Assembly (NCBI RefSeq): GCF_000970025.1
Contig: NZ_CP009528.1
Span: forward strand, 4,017,168-4,081,167
Origin: Methanosarcina barkeri MS
GTDB taxonomy: Archaea; Halobacteriota; Methanosarcinia; Methanosarcinales; Methanosarcinaceae
Direction: 5' to 3'
Length of the DNA: 64,000 nucleotides
Position 1 is the first letter of the stretch; every line of letters begins with the position of its first letter. This document shows, in pieces, positions 20,604-29,292 of this stretch. Under the pieces are notes generated by a model that was given only the letters and a program-made list of their open reading frames with translations, made no database searches and was not told the DNA's origin. The position numbers and the translations under genes were made by a program.

Positions 20604-21218
20604 ATGAAACGCCTAAGTTTGTTTCTGATACTCTTTACATTTATACTGCTTATTTTAGCTCCAACCCTTGCAACAGCCTTATTTACTCCAGAAGCTGCCG
20701 AAATTCCGTACCAGATAAACAACTCTGACCGTATTGTTATTGGCACAGTAAGTGAGATTGATGTAGCTGACTATTACACTAACAACACAATTACAGTTAA
20801 AGAATGGCTCTACAATCCTCTACCAACAAAGACCATAATAGTAAGGACTAATATAGGGGCCAATGCCTCTACTGAAGACGAGGCAGAGTTTGCTAAGAAC
20901 GAATCCGTACTCCTTATGTTAAAGGATCAAAGACCCGATAAGGGAGTTTTTTATATGTCTCTCGGCTTTTTGGGAAAACACCCGGCTACGGATAGAGATG
21001 CAGTAATCAAAGAGTTGAAAGCTCAGGGTAAATGGTCGGAAAACCAAATTGAGAACAAAACAGACGAGACCGAAATTATAGAGAATATTGAAACAGTAGG
21101 CGAGAAGAAGGAAAGTTCCAATCAGACACAGAAATCAAACCCCACTCCTTTCATGAGTCATGTCAGTGTGATTGCAGTAATGATTGGGGCAATCATATAC
21201 ATAAAAAGAAATCAATAA
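20604..21218 (+). CDS. Secreted membrane-anchored protein, tandem paralogue 2
   Basis: 204 residues starting at the ATG at 20604, whose context (ggagaattttaATGAAACGCC) is nearly identical to that of the preceding gene; the longer in-frame start at 20568 is rejected. Signal peptide, NNSDRIVIGTVSEID core, VKEWLYNPLP, AVIKELKAQGKWSEN and the tail NPTPFMSHVSVIAVMIGAII then YIKRNQ are all shared with paralogue 1. The two differ most in the middle of the exported domain and in the linker. Only 54 bases separate them, so they may be one transcript. No known catalytic motif is seen. Confidence 0.8.
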   Translation: MKRLSLFLILFTFILLILAPTLATALFTPEAAEIPYQINNSDRIVIGTVSEIDVADYYTNNTITVKEWLYNPLPTKTIIVRTNIGANASTEDEAEFAKNESVLLMLKDQRPDKGVFYMSLGFLGKHPATDRDAVIKELKAQGKWSENQIENKTDETEIIENIETVGEKKESSNQTQKSNPTPFMSHVSVIAVMIGAIIYIKRNQ

Positions 21219-21254
21219 AAACTGCGTAAGGAAAGTTTCTGCAACCTTTATAAA

Positions 21255-21299
21255 AAGAGCGTGTCCAAAATCATTGACTTAATTTTAAGACACGCTCTT
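21255..21299. terminator. Bidirectional terminator hairpin
   Basis: Perfect 11-bp arms aagagcgtgtc (21255-21265) and gacacgctctt (21289-21299) around a 23-base AT-rich loop, placed exactly between two convergent genes and flanked by A and T runs. Confidence 0.8.
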
Positions 21300-21324
21300 A
21301 TTTAACCTGTATGAGTTTTTAAAT

Positions 21325-21936
21325 TCAGTCCAAACGTACAACTCTTAAAAGAGACTTAATCGGGACATTAAAGATTGTATCTACACCTTTTTTGTCGACC
21401 AGTACTACTACAACTCTTGGTTTTGCATTCATATCTCTCAGTTGCTCAATCACTTCCATACTGGTTGAACCGGTGGTAATAACATCATCCACGATGACGC
21501 AGTTTTTACCGGCAACTGATCCGAAATTCCTGCTTATGGTCCCTTTGCGTCCTGTGCTAGCGGTCTCCTGCCCTTTGCGGTGATAAATAGCTAAATCTGC
21601 ACCCAGTTCATATGCCATCATACTTGCCAGAGGAATACCATTGGCTGCAACGCCAACAACCACATCTACTTCAGTATTTGTTTTTCCCAGGGTCTCGAGT
21701 ACAACATCGCAGAGTGCAAGCGAAATGTTATGAAGACGTTTAGCACTTTTCCCTATGTTGCTCCAGTTTACGGAAATATCTTTTGGAGCGGGAGCTGCTA
21801 CTTCTTTTTTTGAACGGGTTAAAAGCCAGGTAACGGTTTCCCTTGAAACATTGAGTTCCTCGGCGATCTGACCGGTTACAAGCCCGTTGCTTTGCAGTTC
21901 CACAGCTTTCTGTATTAAATCGTCTATATCCTTCAT
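21325..21936 (-). CDS. PyrE-like phosphoribosyltransferase with HTH (GfcR-like regulator)
   Basis: 203 residues from the ATG at 21936 ([14 protein letters not shown]). An N-terminal helix-turn-helix ([20 protein letters not shown]) is joined to a type I phosphoribosyltransferase fold whose PRPP loop reads [17 protein letters not shown]. In haloarchaea a protein of this HTH-PyrE layout (GfcR) is a regulator of sugar catabolism rather than an orotate enzyme; the same architecture here suggests a ligand-sensing regulator, though enzyme activity is not excluded. An upstream ATG at 21987 adds 17 residues with no recognisable similarity. Convergent with the paralogue pair. Confidence 0.88.
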   Translation of the reverse strand: MKDIDDLIQKAVELQSNGLVTGQIAEELNVSRETVTWLLTRSKKEVAAPAPKDISVNWSNIGKSAKRLHNISLALCDVVLETLGKTNTEVDVVVGVAANGIPLASMMAYELGADLAIYHRKGQETASTGRKGTISRNFGSVAGKNCVIVDDVITTGSTSMEVIEQLRDMNAKPRVVVVLVDKKGVDTIFNVPIKSLLRVVRLD

Positions 21937-22130
21937 GCCTCCATGCCCACCTGAAATTTTTATCCGGCTGTATTTCCGGGTTTCCAAATTAAGATAATAT
22001 TATAATATCAATTATATCAATTTCTTATATCAATTTCTTCAGCTTAAGATTAACTCTTTTACAAAACACTACCTGTAAAAAGAGTGTACGAAAAACATTG
22101 AAAAATTGGTACATACATCTACCAGATGTA

Positions 22131-22664
22131 TTAACCTTTATTTTTCTCCAGTACCATCTCAAGATAAGAAGTCCTGATAGAATCCTTTTCTCCGGCACCA
22201 AACTGTTTTAGTAATTCAAATAACTTTGCCCTTGAAGTTTCGAGCTCTTTTTCACTTTCAGCCACAATTTCGACTTCAAGAAATTCTCCAAGCCCTTCAA
22301 CGGCATCGAGGCAAACAGTAATCTCTCCCGCCCTGAAAACGTCCCTTTTTTTACGGACTACTCCGGCTTCCGAAAACCCAAGGGCATGAAGTATTTGTGT
22401 TGTGGTGGCCTCGTCTACAGGAGTTTCGAATTCTTCCCGGGTCTTGGAGATCCCATCAAGTTTGGGGCCTTTATAAGTCATCACAGCCTGATCATTCAGG
22501 GAACGGATCCTGAGCGCTTCATCGGTTTTTGCAAAATCCCTATAAGGAGCTGCAAAATAAACGTCGGACTGGTTCTCAACTCCAAGTTTTACTGCCCCGA
22601 TTTTTTTTAGGATCGGGAGGGCTTTTGAATGGTCTGCTCTGACCTTGACCTCGATTTCAATCAT
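22131..22664 (-). CDS. CYTH-domain protein (class IV adenylate cyclase / triphosphatase type)
   Basis: 177 residues from the ATG at 22664. The N-terminal E-x-E-x-K motif (IEIEVKV, residues 2-8) is the defining CYTH signature, followed by alternating charged strands (EALRIRSLND, MTYKGPKLDG, TREEFETPV, CLDAVEGLGEFLEVEI) that form the triphosphate tunnel. Members hydrolyse inorganic or organic triphosphates or, in CyaB enzymes, make cAMP. Archaeal members are often annotated as class IV cyclases, but the natural substrate is uncertain. An 18-residue upstream extension in the same frame (from 22718) has no family similarity and is dropped. Confidence 0.9.
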   Translation of the reverse strand: MIEIEVKVRADHSKALPILKKIGAVKLGVENQSDVYFAAPYRDFAKTDEALRIRSLNDQAVMTYKGPKLDGISKTREEFETPVDEATTTQILHALGFSEAGVVRKKRDVFRAGEITVCLDAVEGLGEFLEVEIVAESEKELETSRAKLFELLKQFGAGEKDSIRTSYLEMVLEKNKG

Positions 22665-22829
22665 AATTTTCAGGCATCTCCAGTTAAATACGGTTAAAAT
22701 TGGTAAACATTGTGACAAGGTATTTGTAGCTAGTATTTATGACTAGGCACTTTGTCTTCTAGACACTTTGCTTTGCTAAAAACTCACCTCAGTACTCTAA
22801 AAAAATGGAGTCCGGAAAATCCGGATCTT

Positions 22830-23228
22830 TCATGAATCTTCGGGGGCGAACTTGGTGCCGTAGTAGATCATACCACCTTCACCGTCTTCCCCAAGCTTGC
22901 GAAATACGGATCTCACCCTCATTCCAATGTGAATTTTATCAGGATCGCAAATTACCTGCGAAGTCAGGCGGGGACCTTCATCAAGCTGAATTATCGCAAG
23001 AGTGTAAGGAGTCTGGTCTTCAAAACCTTCCGCAGCTGTATGAATTATTGTATATGATATTATTTCGCCAGTGCCTTTAAACTTATAAGGCTCAATATGA
23101 CCTATACGCCTACAGTTTACGCAAAAATTACGCGGGGGATAGTAATATTCCCCACATTCTTTACAGCGGGTACCTTCAAGGTTATACCTGCTGCCGAGAC
23201 TTCTCCAGAATCGTGGAACAGAAGACAT
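22830..23228 (-). CDS. DUF35 OB-fold zinc-ribbon protein of the mevalonate complex
   Basis: 132 residues. A zinc ribbon (CKECGEYYYPPRNFCVNC, about residues 22-39) precedes an OB fold (GTGEIISYTIIHTA to RSVFRKLGEDGEGG). In archaea this protein bridges acetoacetyl-CoA thiolase and HMG-CoA synthase so that acetoacetyl-CoA is passed through a shared CoA site, which pulls an unfavourable thiolase reaction forward. The gene begins six bases after the thiolase stop and is the last of the four-gene operon. Fit to the family and context is excellent. Confidence 0.93.
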   Translation of the reverse strand: MSSVPRFWRSLGSRYNLEGTRCKECGEYYYPPRNFCVNCRRIGHIEPYKFKGTGEIISYTIIHTAAEGFEDQTPYTLAIIQLDEGPRLTSQVICDPDKIHIGMRVRSVFRKLGEDGEGGMIYYGTKFAPEDS

Positions 23229-23234
23229 CGGATC

Positions 23235-24407
23235 TCACCTCTCCCTCGAGAAAATATGCACTACTGCTGTTGCTCCTGACCCTCCTACATTGTGGGTCAT
23301 ACCGTACTCTGCGCCTTCGACCTGACGCTTGCCTGCTTCTCCGCGCAGCTGGGTTACGATTTCTACAGCCTGTTTTATGCCGGTTGCCCCCACAGGATGC
23401 CCGCAGGCTTTGAGGCCGCCGGATGTATTAACAGGAATTCTGCCTCCGATTGCGGTTTCACCATTTGCTGTGACAATTCCGCCTTTTCCTTTTTCTGCAA
23501 ATCCCAGGTCTTCAATTGCACAAATCTCAGCAATTGTGAAGCAGTCATGCACTTCTACAAGGTCGATGTCTTCAGGCTTCAGTTTTGCCATGGAATAGGC
23601 CCGCTTTGCAGCCACCACGGTTGCATCGAGGGTTGTTATATCTCGCCTGTCATGAAGCGCAATTGTATCACTTGCCTGAGCAGTTGCCCTGATATAAATT
23701 GGAGTATCTGTATACTTGTGCGCAATATCCGCTGGGGCAAGCACAAGAGCTGAAGCACCATCTGTTATTGGGGAACAGTCAAAAATGTGTAAAGGATCGG
23801 CTACCATTATAGAGTTCAACACATCATCCACAGTGATTCTGTTTTTATACTGAGCAATGGGATTTAAAGAGCCGTTTTTATGATTCTTTACGGCAACTTC
23901 GGCAAGCTGTTCGCTGGTAGTCCCATACCTGTGCATATGCAACCTTGCAATCATTGCATAGATCCCGGGAAAAGTTGCTCCTGCCATCCCTTCCCACTCC
24001 CGATCAGCCGCTGCTGCAAGAGCTGAAGACGCTTCCTCAGACCCCACATCAGTCATTTTTTCTGCTCCTGCTGCAATCACGATATCATTATAACCGGAAG
24101 CTACAGCCATGATGGCTTGTCGAAGGGCAAGCCCACCCGATGCACAGGCAGCTTCAACTCGAGTAGCCGGGACATGCAAGTTCTTAGAAAGTCCCGAATA
24201 GTCAGCTATAAGAGCCCCTATATGTTCCTGATCAATAAATCGGCCTCCACTCATGTTTCCTACGTAGAGAGAGTCGATTTCTTTTCCACCAATGCCTGCG
24301 TCTTCGAGTGCTCCAGCCCCGGCTTCTACCACTATATCCCTAAGGGACTTTCCCCAGAGTTCTCCGAACTTGGTATTCTTTACTCCGATAATTGCTACAT
24401 CTCTCAT
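23235..24407 (-). CDS. Acetyl-CoA C-acetyltransferase (thiolase)
   Basis: 390 residues from the ATG at 24407, which has GGAGTGA upstream; the longer frame to 24473 only reads back into the end of the HMG-CoA synthase gene. The acylated cysteine is C88 in [13 protein letters not shown]. The catalytic His lies in [11 protein letters not shown]. The usual C-terminal CxGGG is HNVGGSG, as in SCP2-type archaeal thiolases. It condenses two acetyl-CoA to acetoacetyl-CoA, step one of the mevalonate pathway for isoprenoid lipids. The upstream HMG-CoA synthase ends 16 bases before it. Confidence 0.95.
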   Translation of the reverse strand: MRDVAIIGVKNTKFGELWGKSLRDIVVEAGAGALEDAGIGGKEIDSLYVGNMSGGRFIDQEHIGALIADYSGLSKNLHVPATRVEAACASGGLALRQAIMAVASGYNDIVIAAGAEKMTDVGSEEASSALAAAADREWEGMAGATFPGIYAMIARLHMHRYGTTSEQLAEVAVKNHKNGSLNPIAQYKNRITVDDVLNSIMVADPLHIFDCSPITDGASALVLAPADIAHKYTDTPIYIRATAQASDTIALHDRRDITTLDATVVAAKRAYSMAKLKPEDIDLVEVHDCFTIAEICAIEDLGFAEKGKGGIVTANGETAIGGRIPVNTSGGLKACGHPVGATGIKQAVEIVTQLRGEAGKRQVEGAEYGMTHNVGGSGATAVVHIFSRER

Positions 24408-24423
24408 ATTCTTCACTCCGTTT

Positions 24424-25473
24424 TCATGACCGGCGGATCTTCCCTTTATGTTTGGCATATCTCGCATAGTCAATATATATAGGATCTTTAATCAGTTCGG
24501 AAACCGTCGGAGCCCTGTTTCGGATTTCCTCAATCCTATCTGTAACCGTTATACTAAAAGCATCAGACCCTGCACCTGACCCAAAGGCAGTCGCGAAAAT
24601 CCTGTCTCCTGGTTTTGCCTGATCAAGGGTTGCAGCAATTCCCATAAGAGCGGAACCTGAATACGTGTTCCCGATTTTTGGAACTACAAGCCCTGGAGCA
24701 ATCTGGGCCTTGGTGAAACCCAGGATTTTTGCAACTTTGGTTGGGAATTTTCCGTTTGGCTGATGGAAAACCGCATAATCGTAATCATCAGGCTTTGTTC
24801 CGAGTTTTTCCAGAAGCCCTTTTGCGCCGTTAGTCACATGCTTGAAGTAGCCTGGTTCTCCTGTAAAACGGCCTCCGTGCTCAGGGTAGGGCATTCCTTC
24901 CCTCCTCCAGAAGTCAGGGGTGTCAGTTGTAAAAGAATAAGTATCTTCAATGATTGCGGCAAGCTCGGATTCTTTTTTCCCAATAAGGCAGGCAACTCCT
25001 CCTGCAGCTGCAGTGTACTCGAGGGCATCACCTGGAGCCCCCTGGGAAACATCGGCTCCTATAGCCATGCCCAGGTCGATCATCCCTGAACTTACCAGTC
25101 CCATACAAGCCTGAACTGCGGCTGTCCCTGCCTTACATGCAAACTCGAAGTCTGCTGCAGTCATGTTTGGGGTTGCTCCTATAGCCTGGGAGACAATTGT
25201 GCTTGTTGGTTTTACAGCATAGGGATGACTCTCCGAGCCCGTATATACAGCCCCAATCCTCTCCGGATCAATCCCGCTTCTTGCCATCGCGTATCTTGCC
25301 GCTTCCACAGCTATAGTTGCTGCGTCTTCATCAATATCAGGCACGGATTTTTCATATACCATAAGGCCACTTTTAAGAGCATCTGCATTATCACCCCATA
25401 CTCGGGCGATTTCTTCAACTTTGATACGGTATCGGGGGACATAAGCACCGTAAGATACGATTCCAATAGTCAT
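24424..25473 (-). CDS. Hydroxymethylglutaryl-CoA synthase
   Basis: 349 residues from the ATG at 25473, preceded by AGGTGG at good spacing; an in-frame GTG three codons earlier overlaps that site. The HMGCS catalytic triad is visible: E81 (YTGSESHP), C113 ([11 protein letters not shown]) and H237 ([10 protein letters not shown]). It adds acetyl-CoA to acetoacetyl-CoA to give HMG-CoA. Length is typical of the archaeal short form. It is second in an operon after an HTH regulator (46-base gap) and just before thiolase, the order widely conserved in archaea. Confidence 0.97.
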   Translation of the reverse strand: MTIGIVSYGAYVPRYRIKVEEIARVWGDNADALKSGLMVYEKSVPDIDEDAATIAVEAARYAMARSGIDPERIGAVYTGSESHPYAVKPTSTIVSQAIGATPNMTAADFEFACKAGTAAVQACMGLVSSGMIDLGMAIGADVSQGAPGDALEYTAAAGGVACLIGKKESELAAIIEDTYSFTTDTPDFWRREGMPYPEHGGRFTGEPGYFKHVTNGAKGLLEKLGTKPDDYDYAVFHQPNGKFPTKVAKILGFTKAQIAPGLVVPKIGNTYSGSALMGIAATLDQAKPGDRIFATAFGSGAGSDAFSITVTDRIEEIRNRAPTVSELIKDPIYIDYARYAKHKGKIRRS

Positions 25474-25519
25474 TATTTCCACCTGTTTTTGAATGTTTCA
25501 GGGCATCAGAATTCAGGGT

Positions 25520-26260
25520 TTATTCCCTGGCATAGTATTGACTGTATTTTCTCAGTAACTGGACAATCTGGTCAAGATCCATCATAGTAGCGACCAGGGG
25601 GATGCGGTCGACTTCTGCCATTTTGATTGCAACAGGCTCGACTTCTTCTTTTCGAATCCCATGAAGTACCACGGCACCAGGCTTAAGGTTGGTAACCCGG
25701 ATGGCCACCATTGGGGATTTTCCGGTGCTGACCTTCGTAAAGATCATGGCTCTGTCAGTACTCCAGCCATAGAGCTTCTGAAACTCATGGGAAGAAAGTT
25801 CAAGGATTGCTCTCTGGCTGTCAATGACAGAGAAACCATAAAGAGGCCTTTCAACCCCTTTGTAAACAATATCTCCTTCAATAAGATTGACCAGTTTAGC
25901 AAGCTGTATCGGGATCGTATACTCGTATGTTGAGTAAATGGATTTCGTACCGCTTTCGGCATTAAGTACAGATTCGTAAGCGTGAATTTTTTTGCTTCCC
26001 CGCTCCATATCAATTTCAAGTAAACACTCAACAATTTTTTTTATGATTAGTGTTCCTGGAGACTTTCGTCTCCCACTTTCATAATCACTGATAACGGAGG
26101 GGGAAACCTTAAGATAATTTGCAATGTCGGTCTGGGATATCTCAAAATTCAATCTCCATTTTTTGAGCGACTCTCCCGGCTTTTCCGAAAGGGTTATATC
26201 TCCAGCCATTTTTTCCGCCAGACGATTGCGCAGATTTTCTGAGGATTCATTAGATGTCAT
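25520..26260 (-). CDS. XRE-type HTH regulator of the mevalonate operon
   Basis: 246 residues. The HTH is at about 30-70 (WRLNFEISQTDIANYLKVSP then SVISDYESGRRKSP). The rest is an archaeal-specific effector domain (RPLYGFSVIDSQRAILELSS; STGKSPMVAIRVTNLKPGAV) containing a hydrophobic core but no recognised enzyme motif. Because it is the first gene of the HMG-CoA synthase/thiolase operon and is kept there across archaea, I infer that it adjusts isoprenoid synthesis, perhaps by sensing a CoA ester or isoprenoid. The start ATG at 26260 is followed directly by conserved helical sequence; upstream DNA has TATA-like tatatatctaa. Confidence 0.9.
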   Translation of the reverse strand: MTSNESSENLRNRLAEKMAGDITLSEKPGESLKKWRLNFEISQTDIANYLKVSPSVISDYESGRRKSPGTLIIKKIVECLLEIDMERGSKKIHAYESVLNAESGTKSIYSTYEYTIPIQLAKLVNLIEGDIVYKGVERPLYGFSVIDSQRAILELSSHEFQKLYGWSTDRAMIFTKVSTGKSPMVAIRVTNLKPGAVVLHGIRKEEVEPVAIKMAEVDRIPLVATMMDLDQIVQLLRKYSQYYARE

Positions 26261-26396
26261 GACTCACGTACTCTAAGAGGAAACATTACCTTATATATCT
26301 AACGAATATGAATTCGGCAATTGTCGCAGGACTTCTGAATCAATGTACTGCAAATGCTCTTAAAAAAATTTATAACGCTTGTAAAAGAATTAGTAT

Positions 26397-27218
26397 ATGA
26401 TGTCAACCGATTCGTCCAATCAGGAAATAAATGTCTCAGACCTTCTTCTATATATCAACTGCCCGAGGAGGGTATACTTTGTCAATCGAGGCTTTGAATT
26501 GTTTTCGGAAGTGACCGCCTCCAGGCTTGAAAGAATAATCCTGAAAGAACTCTCTTTGAATTACCCTGAAGTTGTAAAGGAGTGTTCGTTAAACGCCGAT
26601 AACCTTCATGAAGAGCTTGAAATTTCCCTGGCAAAGGTATGTACAGACCTCCAACTCCTGTTTCCGCGAGAACTCGCAGGTGTTACAAAGGAGATTTTAG
26701 AGGAAGGAGAAGCGCGGGCAAGAGCTAAACTTCCCGAAATTGCAGCCAACTTGCGGGGAGCACTTGAAGAATTTGGGAAAGAGCCTATGCTTGCGGCACT
26801 CACGCCTGTTAAAACCGAGCCATTTCTGTCCTCAGAAAGACTCAACCTCAAAGGTGTTCCATCAAAACTCGTTTGCTTTGAAGGTGTGCAGGTTCCGTCA
26901 ATATTAAAGCCCGGAAGCTGCCCTGAAAATGGAGTATGGTCTTCTGACCGGATACATGCCGCAGCTTTTGTCCTGCTTCTGGAAGCCGAAAATGGAAAAG
27001 AAGTTCCCTTTGCTTTTGTGGAGTATGTAAGTTTCGGCCTGCTCCGAAGGATGGCTGTTCGAAGCTCGGATAGGCGGGAAGTGCTCAAAATCTGCAGAGA
27101 AGTGAAAAAAATTAAAGATGGAATTATGCCTGAGAGAAAAGAAGAAAAATTCTGTAAGGAGTGCAATTTTTCAGAACACTGTATTTCAGAGTCTTCCCTT
27201 ATGTCGAAATTTTTCTGA
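26397..27218 (+). CDS. Cas4/RecB-like iron-sulfur protein with degenerate nuclease motifs
   Basis: 273 residues. Four cysteines match the Cas4/Dna2 iron-sulfur arrangement: C22 in LYINCPRRVYF at the N-terminus and C253, C256, C262 in FCKECNFSEHC at the C-terminus. The central RecB nuclease region is eroded: the metal-binding Asp position reads GVPSKLV (153-159) and the usual Glu before the catalytic Lys is absent in PSILKPG (167-173, K171 kept). D184 and an aromatic F191 remain in the QxxxY-like motif. No cas genes or CRISPR repeats occur in the window. I infer a non-nucleolytic FeS DNA-binding relative. No ribosome-binding site is visible, so the message may be leaderless. Confidence 0.78.
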   Translation: MMSTDSSNQEINVSDLLLYINCPRRVYFVNRGFELFSEVTASRLERIILKELSLNYPEVVKECSLNADNLHEELEISLAKVCTDLQLLFPRELAGVTKEILEEGEARARAKLPEIAANLRGALEEFGKEPMLAALTPVKTEPFLSSERLNLKGVPSKLVCFEGVQVPSILKPGSCPENGVWSSDRIHAAAFVLLLEAENGKEVPFAFVEYVSFGLLRRMAVRSSDRREVLKICREVKKIKDGIMPERKEEKFCKECNFSEHCISESSLMSKFF

Positions 27219-27850
27219 ATTAAAAGTAGATGGAAAAAGATTACAACACAATGCATTGGCCATCAGTTAAGATATTTTTTGCCTGAAAGCTATCGATTTT
27301 GCATTAGAATCCGGCCTTAAATTTTGGCCTGTTTACATGAAATCGATGCTTTGCTCCACCTCACAATTTATTAAAATATTTAACAAATGCTATAGAAATG
27401 GAGAGAATTATCACGATTCCTCACTTAAACGAGACACACGCAAAACAATGGAAAAAGAATACAACGCAATGAAAAAAGCCGTATTGAACATGTTAAATGA
27501 TAGTAAAAAAAGTTACACAACTTAAGAATATAATCCAATGACATCACCAGTTTGATTTTCAAGGGCTTAAATCCCAAGTTCTCAAAGCCGCAAATTACGA
27601 TTTTTTTCAGATTTTTTATAGTTGCTACAGGCTGAATTAAATATATACATCATTAATTTATAACTATATATATTCTTTTTTTATATATAAAGGAATGTGA
27701 GTCGGGGCATATACTCAAATAAATAATTTATGACCAAATCATCAAACAATAAAAATATCAAAAAGTAATCCAGACTCAAAATCCGCTTGAAAATTGCATT
27801 GTTAGAGACTTTGGACACAAAAGTTATAAGGAGTTAAAAAAGAGGAAGTT
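27219..27850. other. Intergenic region upstream of the protease leader
   Basis: AT-rich with strong TATA-like blocks (ttatatataaagg near 27681; aactatatatatt near 27662). A 62-codon plus frame at 27337 is lysine-rich and lacks a ribosome-binding site; I do not call it. The protease promoter most likely lies here, which would give a leader of 250 bases or more. Confidence 0.45.
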
Positions 27851-27892
27851 ATGGAGTTAAAAAGTACTTTCCAGGTAACCCAAACTCCATAA
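27851..27892 (+). CDS. Putative 13-residue leader peptide upstream of the protease
   Basis: A tiny frame MELKSTFQVTQTP with an excellent ribosome-binding site (agaggaag, four bases before the ATG) ends 86 bases before the protease start. Its start and end form the arms of an inverted repeat (TATGGAGTT / AACTCCATA, 27850-27891), so translating it would melt that stem. No family is known; this is inference from structure and position. Confidence 0.4.
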   Translation: MELKSTFQVTQTP

Positions 27893-27898
27893 AACATG

Positions 27899-27960
27899 CC
27901 CTAAGAGGCACGATTAAGTTAGCTTTGCGCATTAAGCTTACCTGATTTTGCCTCCTAGGG
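27899..27960 (+). promoter_or_regulatory. Long leader hairpin before the protease start
   Basis: Arms CCCTAAGAGGCA (27899-27910) and TGCCTCCTAGGG (27949-27960) pair at 11 of 12 positions around a 38-base loop that contains a smaller TAAG/CTTA stem. The hairpin ends a few bases before the gggggat ribosome-binding site of the protease, so folding could gate translation or termination. Confidence 0.6.
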
Positions 27961-27978
27961 TTAAAAGGGGGATAGAAT

Positions 27979-29106
27979 ATGAAACATGGTAAAAGAATAT
28001 TGATAGGATCACTTGTTTTGACGATATTGCTTATTGGAGTAGTATTTGTAGCTTCGGCATCTGCCAACGATTCCCAGAAAACATTATCAGAAGATGAAAT
28101 TTCGGGAACAACTGATTCTAACGATGCACAAATACCTGATATTGGCCCCCAAATTTTTGAGAGTTTGAAAAATGATCCTAATGTCTTAGCGACAAAAGGA
28201 CAGATTCCAAACTATACCACTCAGGTAGATAAACAAAATTGGCTGAGTAAACTTGATAATAGTAGAGTTCTCTTGGATAAGGATACGAATATGAAATTAT
28301 ACTTGTATCCAAAAGGGCCTGTTATAGGCTACAGTTGGGATGTTAATGGTTATTTAGAGGTTAATTTTTATAAAGGTATGAATGTTACAGATTCTCAAAT
28401 TAATGAAATCTATAATCTTATAAATAAAAGAGCAAATGAAGCATCTGTGCAAGAAGTTCCTGTCGTGTTCTATAAAAACGATTTTTTCAAGGATGAAGTT
28501 AGTGGTTACGACTCTTACTATCGTCCAATAAATGGTGCTATAAAAGTTACCGGTGAAACTGGTTCCTCTGGAACAATAGGGTATGCCGCGAAAACAAGTT
28601 CTGGAACTAAAGGATATGTAACTGTACAACACCTTGGAACTTACGTGGGTTATGATATGTATCAGCCGGTATCAGATGCGGCAGGATCTGTCAGCAAAAT
28701 TAGTGGTCATCATGCAGATGCATGTTTCGTCCCTTATAGCAATGTGGCTGCAAAAATACATATTGGTGGTGGTTCAACTGCAAATGTTTATAATTACGTG
28801 AAAACAATTCCCAATAGTGGATGGGTAAACTGGAAAGTGTATATATCTGGTGCAGCTTCTGGAGTAAAAAGTGGATATATAAAGGGTGCTGGACTGACAC
28901 TTACCGAAGGTGGAGGGCCATATTATAACATGGTAAAAACAAATTATAGTTCAACGAATGGAGATAGTGGAGCTCCAATCTACCGTATATTATCAGGTAA
29001 CTATATAGTTTTAGGAATTCACAAAGGTACATTTAATGGTTATAAATGGTTCTCTCCAGTTTCTGGAATTAATTCTGATTTAGGTGTCCTTCCAATTAAA
29101 GCTTGA
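27979..29106 (+). CDS. Secreted chymotrypsin-fold serine protease with pro-region
   Basis: 375 residues, with gggggatag as a strong ribosome-binding site. A signal peptide (residues 5-29, GSLVLTILLIGVVFVASASA) is followed by a pro-region of about 105 residues (66-172) and a trypsin/alpha-lytic-like S1 domain. The catalytic triad is readable: H218 in GYVTVQHLG, D247 in HHADACFVPY and S330 in TNGDSGAPIYR. GIHKG after the serine matches the substrate-binding strand. It resembles bacterial streptogrisin/alpha-lytic proteases, which need their pro-region to fold. No membrane anchor, so probably released. The pro-region is homologous to two repeats in the next gene. Low GC and methanogen-atypical family suggest acquisition by transfer. 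Confidence 0.88.
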   Translation: MKHGKRILIGSLVLTILLIGVVFVASASANDSQKTLSEDEISGTTDSNDAQIPDIGPQIFESLKNDPNVLATKGQIPNYTTQVDKQNWLSKLDNSRVLLDKDTNMKLYLYPKGPVIGYSWDVNGYLEVNFYKGMNVTDSQINEIYNLINKRANEASVQEVPVVFYKNDFFKDEVSGYDSYYRPINGAIKVTGETGSSGTIGYAAKTSSGTKGYVTVQHLGTYVGYDMYQPVSDAAGSVSKISGHHADACFVPYSNVAAKIHIGGGSTANVYNYVKTIPNSGWVNWKVYISGAASGVKSGYIKGAGLTLTEGGGPYYNMVKTNYSSTNGDSGAPIYRILSGNYIVLGIHKGTFNGYKWFSPVSGINSDLGVLPIKA

Positions 29107-29292
29107 AAAGGCTATATCTAATATTTGTTTAATTTTTTTAGTGATGGAGGAACATTTCTAAATATACACACTTGAAGTAGAAAATCCGATCAAATAGGCT
29201 TATGATCAAACTTACCAACAAAACAGTTAGATGCCTATTAGTACGGATCATTCAATTTAATTTCGCAAGTTCTTCTTTTTAGAGTGATAAAC

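Noticed and set aside
27337-27525. 62-codon frame upstream of the protease
   Set aside because: No initiation signal and lysine/asparagine-biased composition; conservation would be needed to accept it.
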